A stretch of DNA of 64,000 nucleotides. It comes from Amycolatopsis sp. WQ 127309 (GTDB lineage Bacteria > Actinomycetota > Actinomycetes > Mycobacteriales > Pseudonocardiaceae). Positions 49,925-58,064 of the stretch are shown here, one piece after another. Location of the stretch: positions 3,100,001-3,164,000 of the forward strand of contig NZ_CP095481.1 of the NCBI RefSeq assembly GCF_023023025.1. Reading direction: 5' to 3'. Position numbers and translations under genes: made by a program. The notes below the pieces were generated by a model. That model was not told the DNA's origin. It saw nothing but the letters and a program-made list of their open reading frames with translations, and did no database searches. Within the stretch, counting starts at the first letter, position 1. Every line of letters begins with the position of its first letter.

Positions 49925-50392
49925 ATGACAGAAACCGGTGGGACGCAGCCAGGATCCGGCAGCCCCATGGAGAAGGTCGCGGACCTCGCTTCCGACATCG
50001 GCGAGTACATCCGCCAGCAGCGCAACACCGCGAAGATCTCGTTGCGCCAGCTGTCGAAGCTCGCCGGAGTGTCCAACCCGTACCTGAGTCAGATCGAGCG
50101 CGGGGTGCGCAAGCCCAGCGCCGAGATCCTGCAGCAAATCGCCAAGGGGCTGCGCATTTCAGCTGAAGCGCTGTATGTGCAGGCCGGGATCCTCGATCTG
50201 CCGACGGGCGGTCCGGTGGGCGACGCGATTCGCGCCGACGCCGAGCTGACCGAGCGGCAGAAGCAGGTCCTGCTCGACGTCTTCGAGTCCTTCCGACGGG
50301 AGAACGCCGCGGCACGGCCGGCCGCCGAATCCCCCACCGCAGACACCACAGACACCTCGCCAGCCGCAGACACCAAGAAGGAGTCAGCATGA
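49925..50392 (+). CDS. XRE-family HTH regulator upstream of the HbhA-like gene
   Basis: 155 residues; AAGGAGGTG gives a near-ideal ribosome site before ATG 49925. HTH ~20-75 (RNTAKISLRQLSKLAGVSNP) and an Ala/Thr-rich tail. The order XRE regulator - HbhA-like - DUF2516 matches Mycobacterium Rv0474-Rv0475-Rv0476. The stop overlaps the next start (ATGA), so it is co-translated. Confidence 0.9.
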   Translation: MTETGGTQPGSGSPMEKVADLASDIGEYIRQQRNTAKISLRQLSKLAGVSNPYLSQIERGVRKPSAEILQQIAKGLRISAEALYVQAGILDLPTGGPVGDAIRADAELTERQKQVLLDVFESFRRENAAARPAAESPTADTTDTSPAADTKKESA

Positions 50393-51075
50393 CCACCCCC
50401 AAGACCGAAGACGTCAAGAAGGCCGTCAACACCGCCCTCGACCAGGTCCGCACCCCGCTGCTCGCCGCGCTCGGCGCCGGCAACCTGGCCGGCCAGGCCG
50501 TCACCGACGCCGTGGCCAAGGCCCGCGAGAACGTGGCCAAGAGCAGCGAGAGCGCCCGCAAGAACCTGCAGGAGCTGCCGACCGACGTCGAGAGCCTCCG
50601 CGAGAAGCTGGACCCGGCCGAGCTGCGCAAGGTCATCGACGAGTACACCGAGGCCGCGCTGAAGCTGTACAACAAGCTGGCCGAGTCGGGCGAGCAGGCG
50701 TGGGACAAGTTCTCCGCGCAGCCGCAGGTCAAGAAGGCCATTGAGCAGCTCGAAGAGGCCCTCACCACCGCGCAGGGCCAGGTCGAGGACGTCACCACCG
50801 ACGTCCGCGAGCGCGTCGACGGCGTGCTGTCGACCTTCACCAAGCGCACCCGCTCGGTCGGCGAGAAGACCGCCCGCAAGGTGACCGAGGTCGCCGGCGA
50901 AGCCGCCGAGGCCGTCGAGGAGCTGGGTGACGACGTCGCCCACGAGACCCGCTCGGTGTCCCGCAAGGTCGCGAACAAGACGGCTCCGAAGACGGCCGCC
51001 CCGGCCCGCCGGACCACCACGACGACCACCAGCACCGCTGCGAAGAAGCCGGTCGCGCCGAAGACCGACAAGTAA
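50389..51075 (+). CDS. HbhA-like (heparin-binding haemagglutinin-type) coiled-coil protein
   Basis: 228 residues. A long helical region (~1-165; TALDQVRTPLLAALGAGNLA, DPAELRKVIDEYTEAALKLY) and a Lys/Ala/Thr/Pro-rich C-terminus (ARRTTTTTTSTAAKKP) equivalent to the heparin-binding tail of mycobacterial HbhA. In a soil actinomycete it is more likely to act at the membrane or in lipid inclusions than as an adhesin. A terminator hairpin follows. Confidence 0.85.
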   Translation: MTTPKTEDVKKAVNTALDQVRTPLLAALGAGNLAGQAVTDAVAKARENVAKSSESARKNLQELPTDVESLREKLDPAELRKVIDEYTEAALKLYNKLAESGEQAWDKFSAQPQVKKAIEQLEEALTTAQGQVEDVTTDVRERVDGVLSTFTKRTRSVGEKTARKVTEVAGEAAEAVEELGDDVAHETRSVSRKVANKTAPKTAAPARRTTTTTTSTAAKKPVAPKTDK

Positions 51076-51090
51076 AAACGCCGTGAACAC

Positions 51091-51126
51091 CCGGCCCCGC
51101 CATCGGACCTCCGGTGGCGGGGCCGG
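51091..51126 (+). terminator. Hairpin terminator after the HbhA-like gene
   Basis: A perfect 12-bp stem (CCGGCCCCGCCA at 51091-51102 with its complement at 51115-51126) and a 12-nt loop. Confidence 0.75.
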
Positions 51127-51153
51127 GGTCGTTCGGGCGGTTTGCCGTAAGCT

Positions 51154-51453
51154 GTGGCTGTGCTAGTTGCCTACTGGATCCTCGAAGTCATCCACTGGGG
51201 CAGCGCGCTGGTCGGGCTCTTCGCCTTCGTGCACGCGTTGCTGCAGCGTGCCGACGCCTATTCGGCCGCCGACCGCAAGACCAAGCCCATCTGGATGCTG
51301 ATCACCGGCGGCTCGACGCTCGCCATGGCGCTGTTCAGCGTGATGGGCCCGGGGATGATCTTCTGGGTGCCCGCGATGGCCGCGGCGCTCGTCTACATCG
51401 TGGACGTCCGCCCCAAGCTCATCGAGGTCCAGCGCGGTGGCTCCAACTGGTGA
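51154..51453 (+). CDS. DUF2516 membrane protein
   Basis: 99 residues, GTG 51154 (GTG 51160 possible). Three hydrophobic segments (VAYWILEVIHWGSALVGLFA, WMLITGGSTLAMALFSV, IFWVPAMAAALVYIVD) with the DUF2516 ADRKTKPIWM motif. Counterpart of Rv0476 in mycobacteria, adjacent to hbhA there too. Function unknown. Confidence 0.88.
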   Translation: MAVLVAYWILEVIHWGSALVGLFAFVHALLQRADAYSAADRKTKPIWMLITGGSTLAMALFSVMGPGMIFWVPAMAAALVYIVDVRPKLIEVQRGGSNW

Positions 51454-51462
51454 GCTCCTTCC

Positions 51463-51488
51463 CGCCCCCGTCGCTCTCGGCGGGGGCG
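51463..51488 (+). terminator. Hairpin terminator before the YbaK operon
   Basis: A perfect 8-bp stem (CGCCCCCG at 51463-51470 with CGGGGGCG at 51481-51488), a 10-nt loop and a CTGTTTTA tail. Confidence 0.75.
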
Positions 51489-51504
51489 CTGTTTTAATGG
51501 GGTC

Positions 51505-52047
51505 GTGACCTGGACCATCGCCGGGAGCCTGACTGTCGTTCCCGCCCCCACGCGTACTGACCTCCTCGCCGAGCCTGTCGCCAAGGCGCTGGCCGCGCTC
51601 GCCGAGCCGGATGCCATCGGCGTCACCGAAATCGACCCTTCGCTGGCCGACACGGCCGCCTTCTGCGAGGCCTACGGCTCGCCGCTGACGGCGTCCGCCA
51701 ACTGCGTCGTCGTCGCCGGCAAGCGCTCCGGCGAAGTCCGCTTCGCCGCCGCGCTCGTGCTCGCGACGACCCGCGCCGACGTCAACGGCGTGATCAAGCG
51801 CCGCCTCGACGTCCGCAAGGCGTCGTTCGCGCCGATGGACGAAGCCGTCTCACTCACCGGGATGGAGTACGGCGGCATCACGCCCGTCGGCCTGCCCGCC
51901 GAGTGGCCGATCCTGATCGACAAGGCCGTCGCCGACGCGCCCGAGCTGGTCATCGGCAGCGGGATCCGCGGCAGCAAGCTGCTGATCGCCGGCGCCGCGC
52001 TGGCCGCGCTGCCCGGGGCCGAGGTCATCGAGGGTCTCGCGCAGTGA
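51505..52047 (+). CDS. YbaK/ProX-family aminoacyl-tRNA deacylase-like protein
   Basis: 180 residues from GTG 51505. Family features: FCEAYGSPLTASANCVVVAG, the conserved Lys/Arg segment RRLDVRKASFAPMDEAVSL, TGMEYGGITPVGLP and a final GSGIRGSKLLIAG. These proteins hydrolyse mischarged tRNA (Cys- or Ala-tRNAPro) or free amino-acid analogues. Its stop overlaps the start of the cyclodeaminase-like gene, so all three genes of the operon are translationally coupled; this could be self-protection against a non-proteinogenic amino acid handled by the operon. Confidence 0.85.
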   Translation: MTWTIAGSLTVVPAPTRTDLLAEPVAKALAALAEPDAIGVTEIDPSLADTAAFCEAYGSPLTASANCVVVAGKRSGEVRFAAALVLATTRADVNGVIKRRLDVRKASFAPMDEAVSLTGMEYGGITPVGLPAEWPILIDKAVADAPELVIGSGIRGSKLLIAGAALAALPGAEVIEGLAQ

Positions 52048-53051
52048 CGTCGGTCTGGCTCCGGTACCTGACCGGCGCCGACATCGATTCGCTCGGTGTC
52101 ACGGACGCGGACATCGTCGGCGCGGTCGAGGACGTGCTCGGCGACCACGGCCGCGGCCAGGTCGTCTTCGAGCCGCGCACGCACCTCGTGCCGGACAACG
52201 GCGGCAAGGGCCACTTCAACATCCTTCGTGGCCACCTGTCGGCGAAGCAGGTCAGTGGCGTCAAGGTCGTCGGTGACTTCGTGGGGAACTTCGAACGGGG
52301 CCTCCCTTCGGAAATGGCATTGATCCTGCTGCTGGACCCGGACACCGGCATGCCGCGGGCGATCGTCGACGGCACGATGATCACCGAAGCCCGCACCGGC
52401 GCGATGACCGCCGTCGGCGCGAAGTACCTCGCCCGCCCGGACTCACGGGTGCTCGGGCACATCGGCGCCCGCGGTACCGCTTGGTGGAACGTCGTGCTCC
52501 TCGACTCGTTGTTCGACTTCGCCGAGATCCGCGTGACCAGCAAACGCCCGGAGTCACGTGAGGACTTCGGCCGCCGGCTGTCCGAGCGGCTCGGCAAGGA
52601 CGTCCGCGTCTGCGCCACGGCCGAGGAGACCCTGGACGGCGCGGACATCCAGGTCGAGGCCTCCCGGCTGGTCGAACCCGAGGCGCTGGTGCGCCGCGAG
52701 TACCTCCGGCCGGGCACCTTCCTGGTGCCCTACGGCACGATCAGCGCGCTGGAGCTCACGCTGCTCGACGACATCGACAAGGTCGTCGTCGACGACTGGC
52801 GCGAATCGCAGTCCGGCAACCCGCGATTCGGCGCCCTGCGCCCGCAGCTCAACGCCGGCCTCCTCACCGCGGACGGGGTCCACGCCGAGATCGGCGACAT
52901 CGTGGCGGGCAAGAAGCCCGGCCGCGAGCACGACGCCGAGCGGATCCTGTTCTGGCACCGCGGACTGTCCACAACGGACGTCGCGGTGGCGAACATGATC
53001 CTGGCCCGTGCCGAGGCTTCCGGCGTCGGCACCATGCTGCCGTACCGATGA
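52044..53051 (+). CDS. Ornithine cyclodeaminase/mu-crystallin-family protein
   Basis: 335 residues from GTG 52044. Family features: HFNILRGHLSAKQVSGVKVVG (~55), ILLLDPDTGMPRAIVDGTMI with TEARTGAMTAVGAKYLA (~95-130) and a Rossmann segment that reads LGHIGARGTAW where GxGxQA is usual. The GARGTAW variant drops the conserved Gln, so NAD use or substrate may differ from true ornithine cyclodeaminase. Possible reactions: cyclic imine reduction, amino-acid dehydrogenation. Coupled to genes on both sides. Confidence 0.85.
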   Translation: MTSVWLRYLTGADIDSLGVTDADIVGAVEDVLGDHGRGQVVFEPRTHLVPDNGGKGHFNILRGHLSAKQVSGVKVVGDFVGNFERGLPSEMALILLLDPDTGMPRAIVDGTMITEARTGAMTAVGAKYLARPDSRVLGHIGARGTAWWNVVLLDSLFDFAEIRVTSKRPESREDFGRRLSERLGKDVRVCATAEETLDGADIQVEASRLVEPEALVRREYLRPGTFLVPYGTISALELTLLDDIDKVVVDDWRESQSGNPRFGALRPQLNAGLLTADGVHAEIGDIVAGKKPGREHDAERILFWHRGLSTTDVAVANMILARAEASGVGTMLPYR

Positions 53052-54469
53052 TCGTCACCGGAAGCGATTTCGCCGACGGTGAACGGTTGGTTCTGACCAA
53101 ACCGCTGGTAGAAGCCCTGAAAGCGCGTCGGGACGAGGTCTTGGCGGCCCTCCGAAAGGGTGAAAACCCGGTGTACGGCGTCAACACCGGGATGGGCCGC
53201 CTCGCGGGCGTCGCGCTCGACGCGCGGCAGCAGGCCGAACACCAGCGCAACCTGCTGATCGGCCGCGCCGTCGGCGGCCAGCCGTGGTTGCCGCCGGAAG
53301 ACGTCCGTGCGCTGCTTGTGGTGCGGCTGCGCGACTTCCTGCGCCCGTGGTCGGGCGTGAGCCCGGACCTGGTGCAGTTCCTGGTCGACCGCCTGAACGA
53401 CGGTTTCACCCCGGCGATTCCGCGCACCGGACTCGGCAGTTCTGGCGAGATCATCCCGCTGTCGCACGCTTTCCAGACATTCCTCGGGATCGGCACGGTC
53501 CTCGAGGACGGCGTCGAGACGCCCGCGGCCGAGGCGCTCGCCGCGCGTGGCGCCGCGCCTTATGTCCTCGGCCCGAAGGAAGGCGCGTCGCTGATCCAGG
53601 GATCTCCACTGGCCGTGACGCACGCGCAGCGCGGCTGGGCGGAGGCGCGACGGCTGATTCGCCTGCAGACGCTGACAGCGGCGTTCGCGATCGACGTCCT
53701 CGGCGCACCCCCCGCGGTGTTCGCACCGGTCATGGCCGGCGGTGACGACCACCTGCGGCGCCTGCTGGAAGAACTGAACGACCTGGTCAGCGGTGGTTTT
53801 GTGCGCCCGGACATCGTCCAGTCGCCGCTCTCGGTGCGGGTCGCGCCGCGCGCCCTGGCGCACGCGGACCGCGTCGCCGCGGACCTGCGCGAGACGTGGC
53901 TGCGCTGGGAATCGATGCCCGGGGATTCACCGTCGTTCGTCGACGGCGAGTTCGTGCCGGGCACCGGCTACCACGCGGTCGACCTCGGACTGCGGATGGA
54001 CGCGCTGACGGCGGCGCTGGTGCACGTCGGCGAAGTGTCGGTGCAGCGGATGCACCGGCTGCTGGACGAGCGCTTCAGCGGTCTCCCGGCGCAGCTCACG
54101 GCCGATCCCGGCCCGCGAGCGGGACTGGTGCCGCTGCACAAGCGCGCAGTCGGTGAGTTGCACGCGCTGCGCCGTCTCGCGACTCCCGCGACCCTCGGCT
54201 CGATCGACACCTCGGCCGGCCAGGAGGACGTGCAAGCGTTTGCGTGGGCGGCGGGGGAGCAACTGCGTTCGGCCGCGGCGCACCTGTTCGCGATCACGGC
54301 GTGCGAGCTGATCACGGGCTCCCAGGCGCGATATCTAGCTGGAGGCGACGGTGCCGCCGGGCTCCGCGAGTCGTACGAATGGGTGCGATCGGTGGTGCCA
54401 CCGCTGGACGAGGATCGTCCGCTCGGGCCCGAGATCGAGCGCCTGATCGCCGCCTGCCGGGCTGGCTGA
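53048..54469 (+). CDS. Diverged aromatic-amino-acid/histidine ammonia-lyase-like protein
   Basis: 473 residues. The HAL/PAL/TAM fold is clear: YGVNTGMGRL with the catalytic-type Tyr at ~43, HQRNLLIGRAVGG and TAGQED-like TSAGQEDVQAF (~395). The MIO-forming triad, normally Ala-Ser-Gly in GSVGASGDLAPLAH, reads Ser131-Ser132-Gly133 in LGSSGEIIPLSH. The usual QDPYSxRC(x)PQ block is VQSPLSVRVAPRA. Self-cyclisation to MIO remains possible with Ser in first place. A lyase or aminomutase on an unusual amino acid is inferred. Last gene of the three-gene operon. Confidence 0.85.
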   Translation: MIVTGSDFADGERLVLTKPLVEALKARRDEVLAALRKGENPVYGVNTGMGRLAGVALDARQQAEHQRNLLIGRAVGGQPWLPPEDVRALLVVRLRDFLRPWSGVSPDLVQFLVDRLNDGFTPAIPRTGLGSSGEIIPLSHAFQTFLGIGTVLEDGVETPAAEALAARGAAPYVLGPKEGASLIQGSPLAVTHAQRGWAEARRLIRLQTLTAAFAIDVLGAPPAVFAPVMAGGDDHLRRLLEELNDLVSGGFVRPDIVQSPLSVRVAPRALAHADRVAADLRETWLRWESMPGDSPSFVDGEFVPGTGYHAVDLGLRMDALTAALVHVGEVSVQRMHRLLDERFSGLPAQLTADPGPRAGLVPLHKRAVGELHALRRLATPATLGSIDTSAGQEDVQAFAWAAGEQLRSAAAHLFAITACELITGSQARYLAGGDGAAGLRESYEWVRSVVPPLDEDRPLGPEIERLIAACRAG

Positions 54470-54855
54470 TCCGGCTGGTTGCCGGGCTTGCGTTGGTCGC
54501 GCTGCCGGAGGTCGCCTTGCCGCAGCGGCTGGTCGCCCGTCCGTGGGCCAGCCCTGTGGACCGATTGATCGTCTGGACGAGAAGCTGGGCCTGTCCTGCA
54601 GATTGATCGGCTGGACACAGTCCGTCGATTGCCGCTGCTCGCCCCGGTTTCAACGCGCCGAACATCCTTGCCACACAAGGCTTGTCCTCTTCCACTCCCC
54701 GCGCGTGGGGGCGCCCCCGGTCTCAACTCTATCGGCCGGCACCGACGTTTTCGGGCCGCGCAAGGGAAATCCACCGAGTTGTCCACAGGTCGATCCCGAT
54801 GTGGATAACCGCCCCGGATCCGACCCCGAATCGGACAGGCCGCGCATCGCGGCCG
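54470..54855. promoter_or_regulatory. Intergenic region with two opposed DnaA boxes
   Basis: TTGTCCACA at 54779-54787 and TGTGGATAA (reverse TTATCCACA) at 54800-54808, 13 bp apart and facing each other. No gene is visible in the 386 bp between the converging lyase and GNAT genes. Confidence 0.5.
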
Positions 54856-55791
54856 CTACGTTCGTTGGTGTGCGCCCTCCGGGGACGCGGACCCCGAGGA
54901 AGGAGGGATACGACGGCGGGTCCGGGTGAAGGTGAGGGTGCGCGCATAAGGGCTGAAGCCGAGATCGCGATACAACGGGAGGGCAGCTGGAGACTTCGGA
55001 TCACCGATCACGGGATACACCACGGCTTCGCGAGCGCCGGCGTCACGCGCTGCGTGCATTGCGGCGAGGCACACCGCGCGGGCCAGACCCAGCCGTCGGA
55101 ACTCCGGCAAAGTTCCGACGGGCTCCAGCTCGCCGACGGCGTTGCGGTCGTCGAGCCAGATCAGGCACTGGGCGGCGAACCGGCCGTCGGGTGCTTCCAC
55201 GACCCAGTCCAGGCGGTCGCGGTACGGCCAGGCTCGCATCACGTTGCGGTAGCTCGGTTCGGTCACCCGCGACGGGTGCCACACCGCACGATGCACGGCC
55301 ACGCGCCGGGCCAGATCGTCCGCACCGACCGGGCGGACGGTGAACCCGCCGGGCACCACCGGTTCCGGCAGATCTTCGAGGAGGCGAGACATATACGACT
55401 GGTGAACGGAACTCTCCGGAAGCGCGTAACCGCTTCGCTCCAACGCGGCGATGACATGCTTCTCGGCGTCGAGCACCGTGACAGTGAGCTCGGCGGTGGT
55501 GGCGGTGTCCTCGAACCAGCCGAGCACCTCGGACGCGAGTTCGGGGCGCGCCGGATCGACGAGCAGCGCCAGCCCGCCGGGTAGCGAAACCCAGCCCCAG
55601 GCGACGACTTCGCGACCCGCTTCCCACAGTACGGTCGGCCACTCGGCTTCGCGGCCCACGTGCTGGAACCGCTGCCACGCGAGATCCCCGACGTGCACCG
55701 AACTCGACCGCGACCAGATCCGCTGGGCCAGGCTCTGCATGGCCCGCAGGTCCTCCGGACCGGTGTAGGCGCGGCGCGTGACGGCAGGCAT
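54856..55791 (-). CDS. GNAT-family N-acetyltransferase
   Basis: 311 residues from ATG 55791; the frame is open beyond, but that part is antisense to CadD. Two GNAT-like halves; the second holds the acetyl-CoA loop GTLPEFRRLGLARAVCLAAM (~235) and LYRDLGFSPYARTLTF (~280). Substrate unknown. Divergent from the CadD gene. Confidence 0.85.
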   Translation of the reverse strand: MPAVTRRAYTGPEDLRAMQSLAQRIWSRSSSVHVGDLAWQRFQHVGREAEWPTVLWEAGREVVAWGWVSLPGGLALLVDPARPELASEVLGWFEDTATTAELTVTVLDAEKHVIAALERSGYALPESSVHQSYMSRLLEDLPEPVVPGGFTVRPVGADDLARRVAVHRAVWHPSRVTEPSYRNVMRAWPYRDRLDWVVEAPDGRFAAQCLIWLDDRNAVGELEPVGTLPEFRRLGLARAVCLAAMHAARDAGAREAVVYPVIGDPKSPAALPLYRDLGFSPYARTLTFTRTRRRIPPSSGSASPEGAHQRT

Positions 55792-55851
55792 GGGCAGAAT
55801 CGTCCTGTGCCGCGGCGGCTCCTGCCAAGCGGATTTCCGGAGGGGTGAGGA

Positions 55852-56415
55852 GTGGACGTCGGGTTGATCGGGCGCGCGGTCGCGATGTTCGCCGTGACGA
55901 ACGTCGACGACCTGGTGCTGCTCGCGGTGTTCTTCGGCCAGGCGACCGGACGTCGCGGTGAGCTCAAGGTCGTGGCCGGGCAATTCCTCGGCTTCGCGGC
56001 GATCTTGGCCGCGTCGGTCGCGGGCGCGCTCGGGGCGGGGCTGCTGCCCGACGGTGCCGTCCGGTGGCTGGGCGTGCTGCCGGTGCTGCTCGGGATCCGC
56101 GCGGCTTGGCAGGCGTGGCGCCGGGACGACGACGAACCGGCACCGGCGAGTGGCGTGCTCGCAGTCGCGGCGGTGTGCTTCGCCAACGGCGGCGACAACA
56201 TCGGCGTGTACGTCCCCGCGTTCGCGACGACCGGACCCGCGGGCCTGGCCGGCTACGGCGTGGTGTTCCTGGCGGGAGTGGCGCTGTGGTGCGTGATCGG
56301 CCGCTTCCTCGCGACCCGGCCGACCGTCGCCCGAGCCCTCGCACGCTGGGGGCACGTGGTGCTGCCGGTGGTGCTGATCGCGCTCGGCGTACTGATCCTG
56401 ACCGGCGCGTTCTAG
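55852..56415 (+). CDS. CadD-family (cadmium resistance/LysE-like) transporter
   Basis: 187 residues from GTG 55852 (GAGGAG site). About five helices with CadD features: AMFAVTNVDDLVLLAVFFGQ at the N-terminus and CFANGGDNIGVYVPAFAT (~105), whose Asp-Asn pairs are the presumed ion-binding sites. Probably exports a cation. No metal-sensing repressor is adjacent. Confidence 0.85.
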   Translation: MDVGLIGRAVAMFAVTNVDDLVLLAVFFGQATGRRGELKVVAGQFLGFAAILAASVAGALGAGLLPDGAVRWLGVLPVLLGIRAAWQAWRRDDDEPAPASGVLAVAAVCFANGGDNIGVYVPAFATTGPAGLAGYGVVFLAGVALWCVIGRFLATRPTVARALARWGHVVLPVVLIALGVLILTGAF

Positions 56416-56520
56416 CCGACGCGACGTCAGGGCGAGGACCACTCCGGCACAGGTGGTTGGTGGGAGGGGAGGGGGAGGGCCCCACCCGGCTGGGAGGAGC
56501 GCCGCCCGGCGGGCCGGGTG

Positions 56521-57231
56521 CTAGTCGCGGCGGGCGTTCTGCAGGGCCAAGCCTCGCGGTGTTGCCAAGCGGGTGAGCAACGCGAACACGCCGTCGCACA
56601 CCAGGGCCAGGACCACCGCGGCCAGGCCGCCGGCGAAGATCTCGCCGTAGCCCTGGGCTCCCAGGGCGAAGCCGTCGACTATGTAGCGGCCCAAGCCGCC
56701 GCCGTCGTTGACGATGGCGCCGATTGCGACCGTGGCGATCAGCTGGAGGAACGACACCCGGGCGCCCGCCAGGATCACCGGGGATGCCAGTGGGAGTTCC
56801 AGCTTGAGCATGATCTGCCACTCGCGGTAGCCCGTGCCGCGGGCCGCGTCGACCGTTTCCTGCTCCAGGGACACCACGCCCGCGTACGTGTTGGTGAACA
56901 ACGGTGGCATCGCCAGGGCGACCAGGGCCAGCAGCAGCGGCCAGAACGTCGTGTCCAGCTCCCAGCGGCTGGCCAGGAACCAGAACAGGATGATCAAGCC
57001 GAAGCTCGGGATCGCGCGGCCGATGTTGACCGCGCTGCTCGCGAGGAACGCGCCCCGGCGGTAGTGGGCGAGCCACAGGGCCGCGGGGATCGTCAGCACC
57101 GCCGCGATCACCAGCGCGAGGAGGGAGAACCTGAGGTGCTCGAGCGTCCGGTAGGGGATGCCCGCCTTGTCCGTCCAGCTCCAGCGGTTCGGGTCGGACA
57201 GCCAGGCGTTCACCTGGTCGAGGAAGCTCAT
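56521..57231 (-). CDS. Glycine-betaine/choline-type ABC transporter permease 2
   Basis: 236 residues from ATG 57231 (ATGA overlap with permease 1). Six helices; the ABC-permease EAA-loop region reads EQETVDAARGTGYREWQIML with KLELPLASPVILAGAR. Similar to OpuCB/OpuCD or OsmW/OsmY. Works with permease 1 and the binding protein at 58065. No ATPase gene is found in this window. Confidence 0.9.
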   Translation of the reverse strand: MSFLDQVNAWLSDPNRWSWTDKAGIPYRTLEHLRFSLLALVIAAVLTIPAALWLAHYRRGAFLASSAVNIGRAIPSFGLIILFWFLASRWELDTTFWPLLLALVALAMPPLFTNTYAGVVSLEQETVDAARGTGYREWQIMLKLELPLASPVILAGARVSFLQLIATVAIGAIVNDGGGLGRYIVDGFALGAQGYGEIFAGGLAAVVLALVCDGVFALLTRLATPRGLALQNARRD

Positions 57232-57926
57232 CGCGCCCGCACCTTCCGGGTCCAGGGTGCCAGCAGGCGTTCGCTGAACCACAGCAGCAGATCCACGACC
57301 ACCGCGAGAACCACCGACAGCCCGACGCCGACGATGATCTCCGTCGGGTTGGGAGTCGCCGTCTGGATGCCCGCGCGGATGAAGTAACCCAAGCCGCCCA
57401 GTCCGAGCATCGAGGTGACCGTGACCAGGCCGATGGTCGTCACGGCGGCGACGCGCAGGCCGGCGATCACCACCGGGAGCGCCAGCGGCAGCTCGATCTG
57501 CCACAACAGCCGGCCACGTGTGTAGCCCATGCCGATCGCGGCCTCGCGGACCTCGTTGGGCACCTGGTCGACGCCGGTGACGATGTTCCTGATCAGGATG
57601 AGCAGCGTGTACGTCGCGAGCGGGATCATCGCGGTCACGAATGTCAGCCCGAAGAACGGCACCAGCACGGCGAACGCGCCCAGGCTCGGGATCACGTACA
57701 ACGCGCCCGCGGTGCTCAGGATGACGCCGTACGACCAGCGGAACCGCAAGGACAGCACCGCCAGCCCGATCGAGACGACCAGGCCGATGCCGAGCGCGGC
57801 GCCCGTGAGCGAGATGTGCTCGACGAAGCGCTGGGCGATGTCGTCGGCGTTGCGATCGATCCAGCGCCACTGGAAGATCGGCGGTCCGCTGTCGGCGGCC
57901 AACGGGGTCACCGCGGTCACATGCAC
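57228..57926 (-). CDS. Glycine-betaine/choline-type ABC transporter permease 1
   Basis: 232 residues from GTG 57926 (later GTG codons are possible). Six helices with the EAA loop VPNEVREAAIGMGYTRGRLL and WQIELPLALPVVIAGLR. It heterodimerises with the downstream permease. It is transcribed divergently from the substrate-binding lipoprotein, sharing the 138-bp promoter region. Confidence 0.9.
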   Translation of the reverse strand: MHVTAVTPLAADSGPPIFQWRWIDRNADDIAQRFVEHISLTGAALGIGLVVSIGLAVLSLRFRWSYGVILSTAGALYVIPSLGAFAVLVPFFGLTFVTAMIPLATYTLLILIRNIVTGVDQVPNEVREAAIGMGYTRGRLLWQIELPLALPVVIAGLRVAAVTTIGLVTVTSMLGLGGLGYFIRAGIQTATPNPTEIIVGVGLSVVLAVVVDLLLWFSERLLAPWTRKVRAR

Positions 57927-58064
57927 CGGCCGACCCTACCCCGATCGGGCGGTGAAATTCCGCAGGCTGGGAATTCTGGCGCTTTTCTCCCAACATGTGG
58001 ATCCTTGTCGGTGGACAGGGCTAGGGTCCTTTCGTCTGTTCGAGTGACGAGGGAGTGGGGATTC

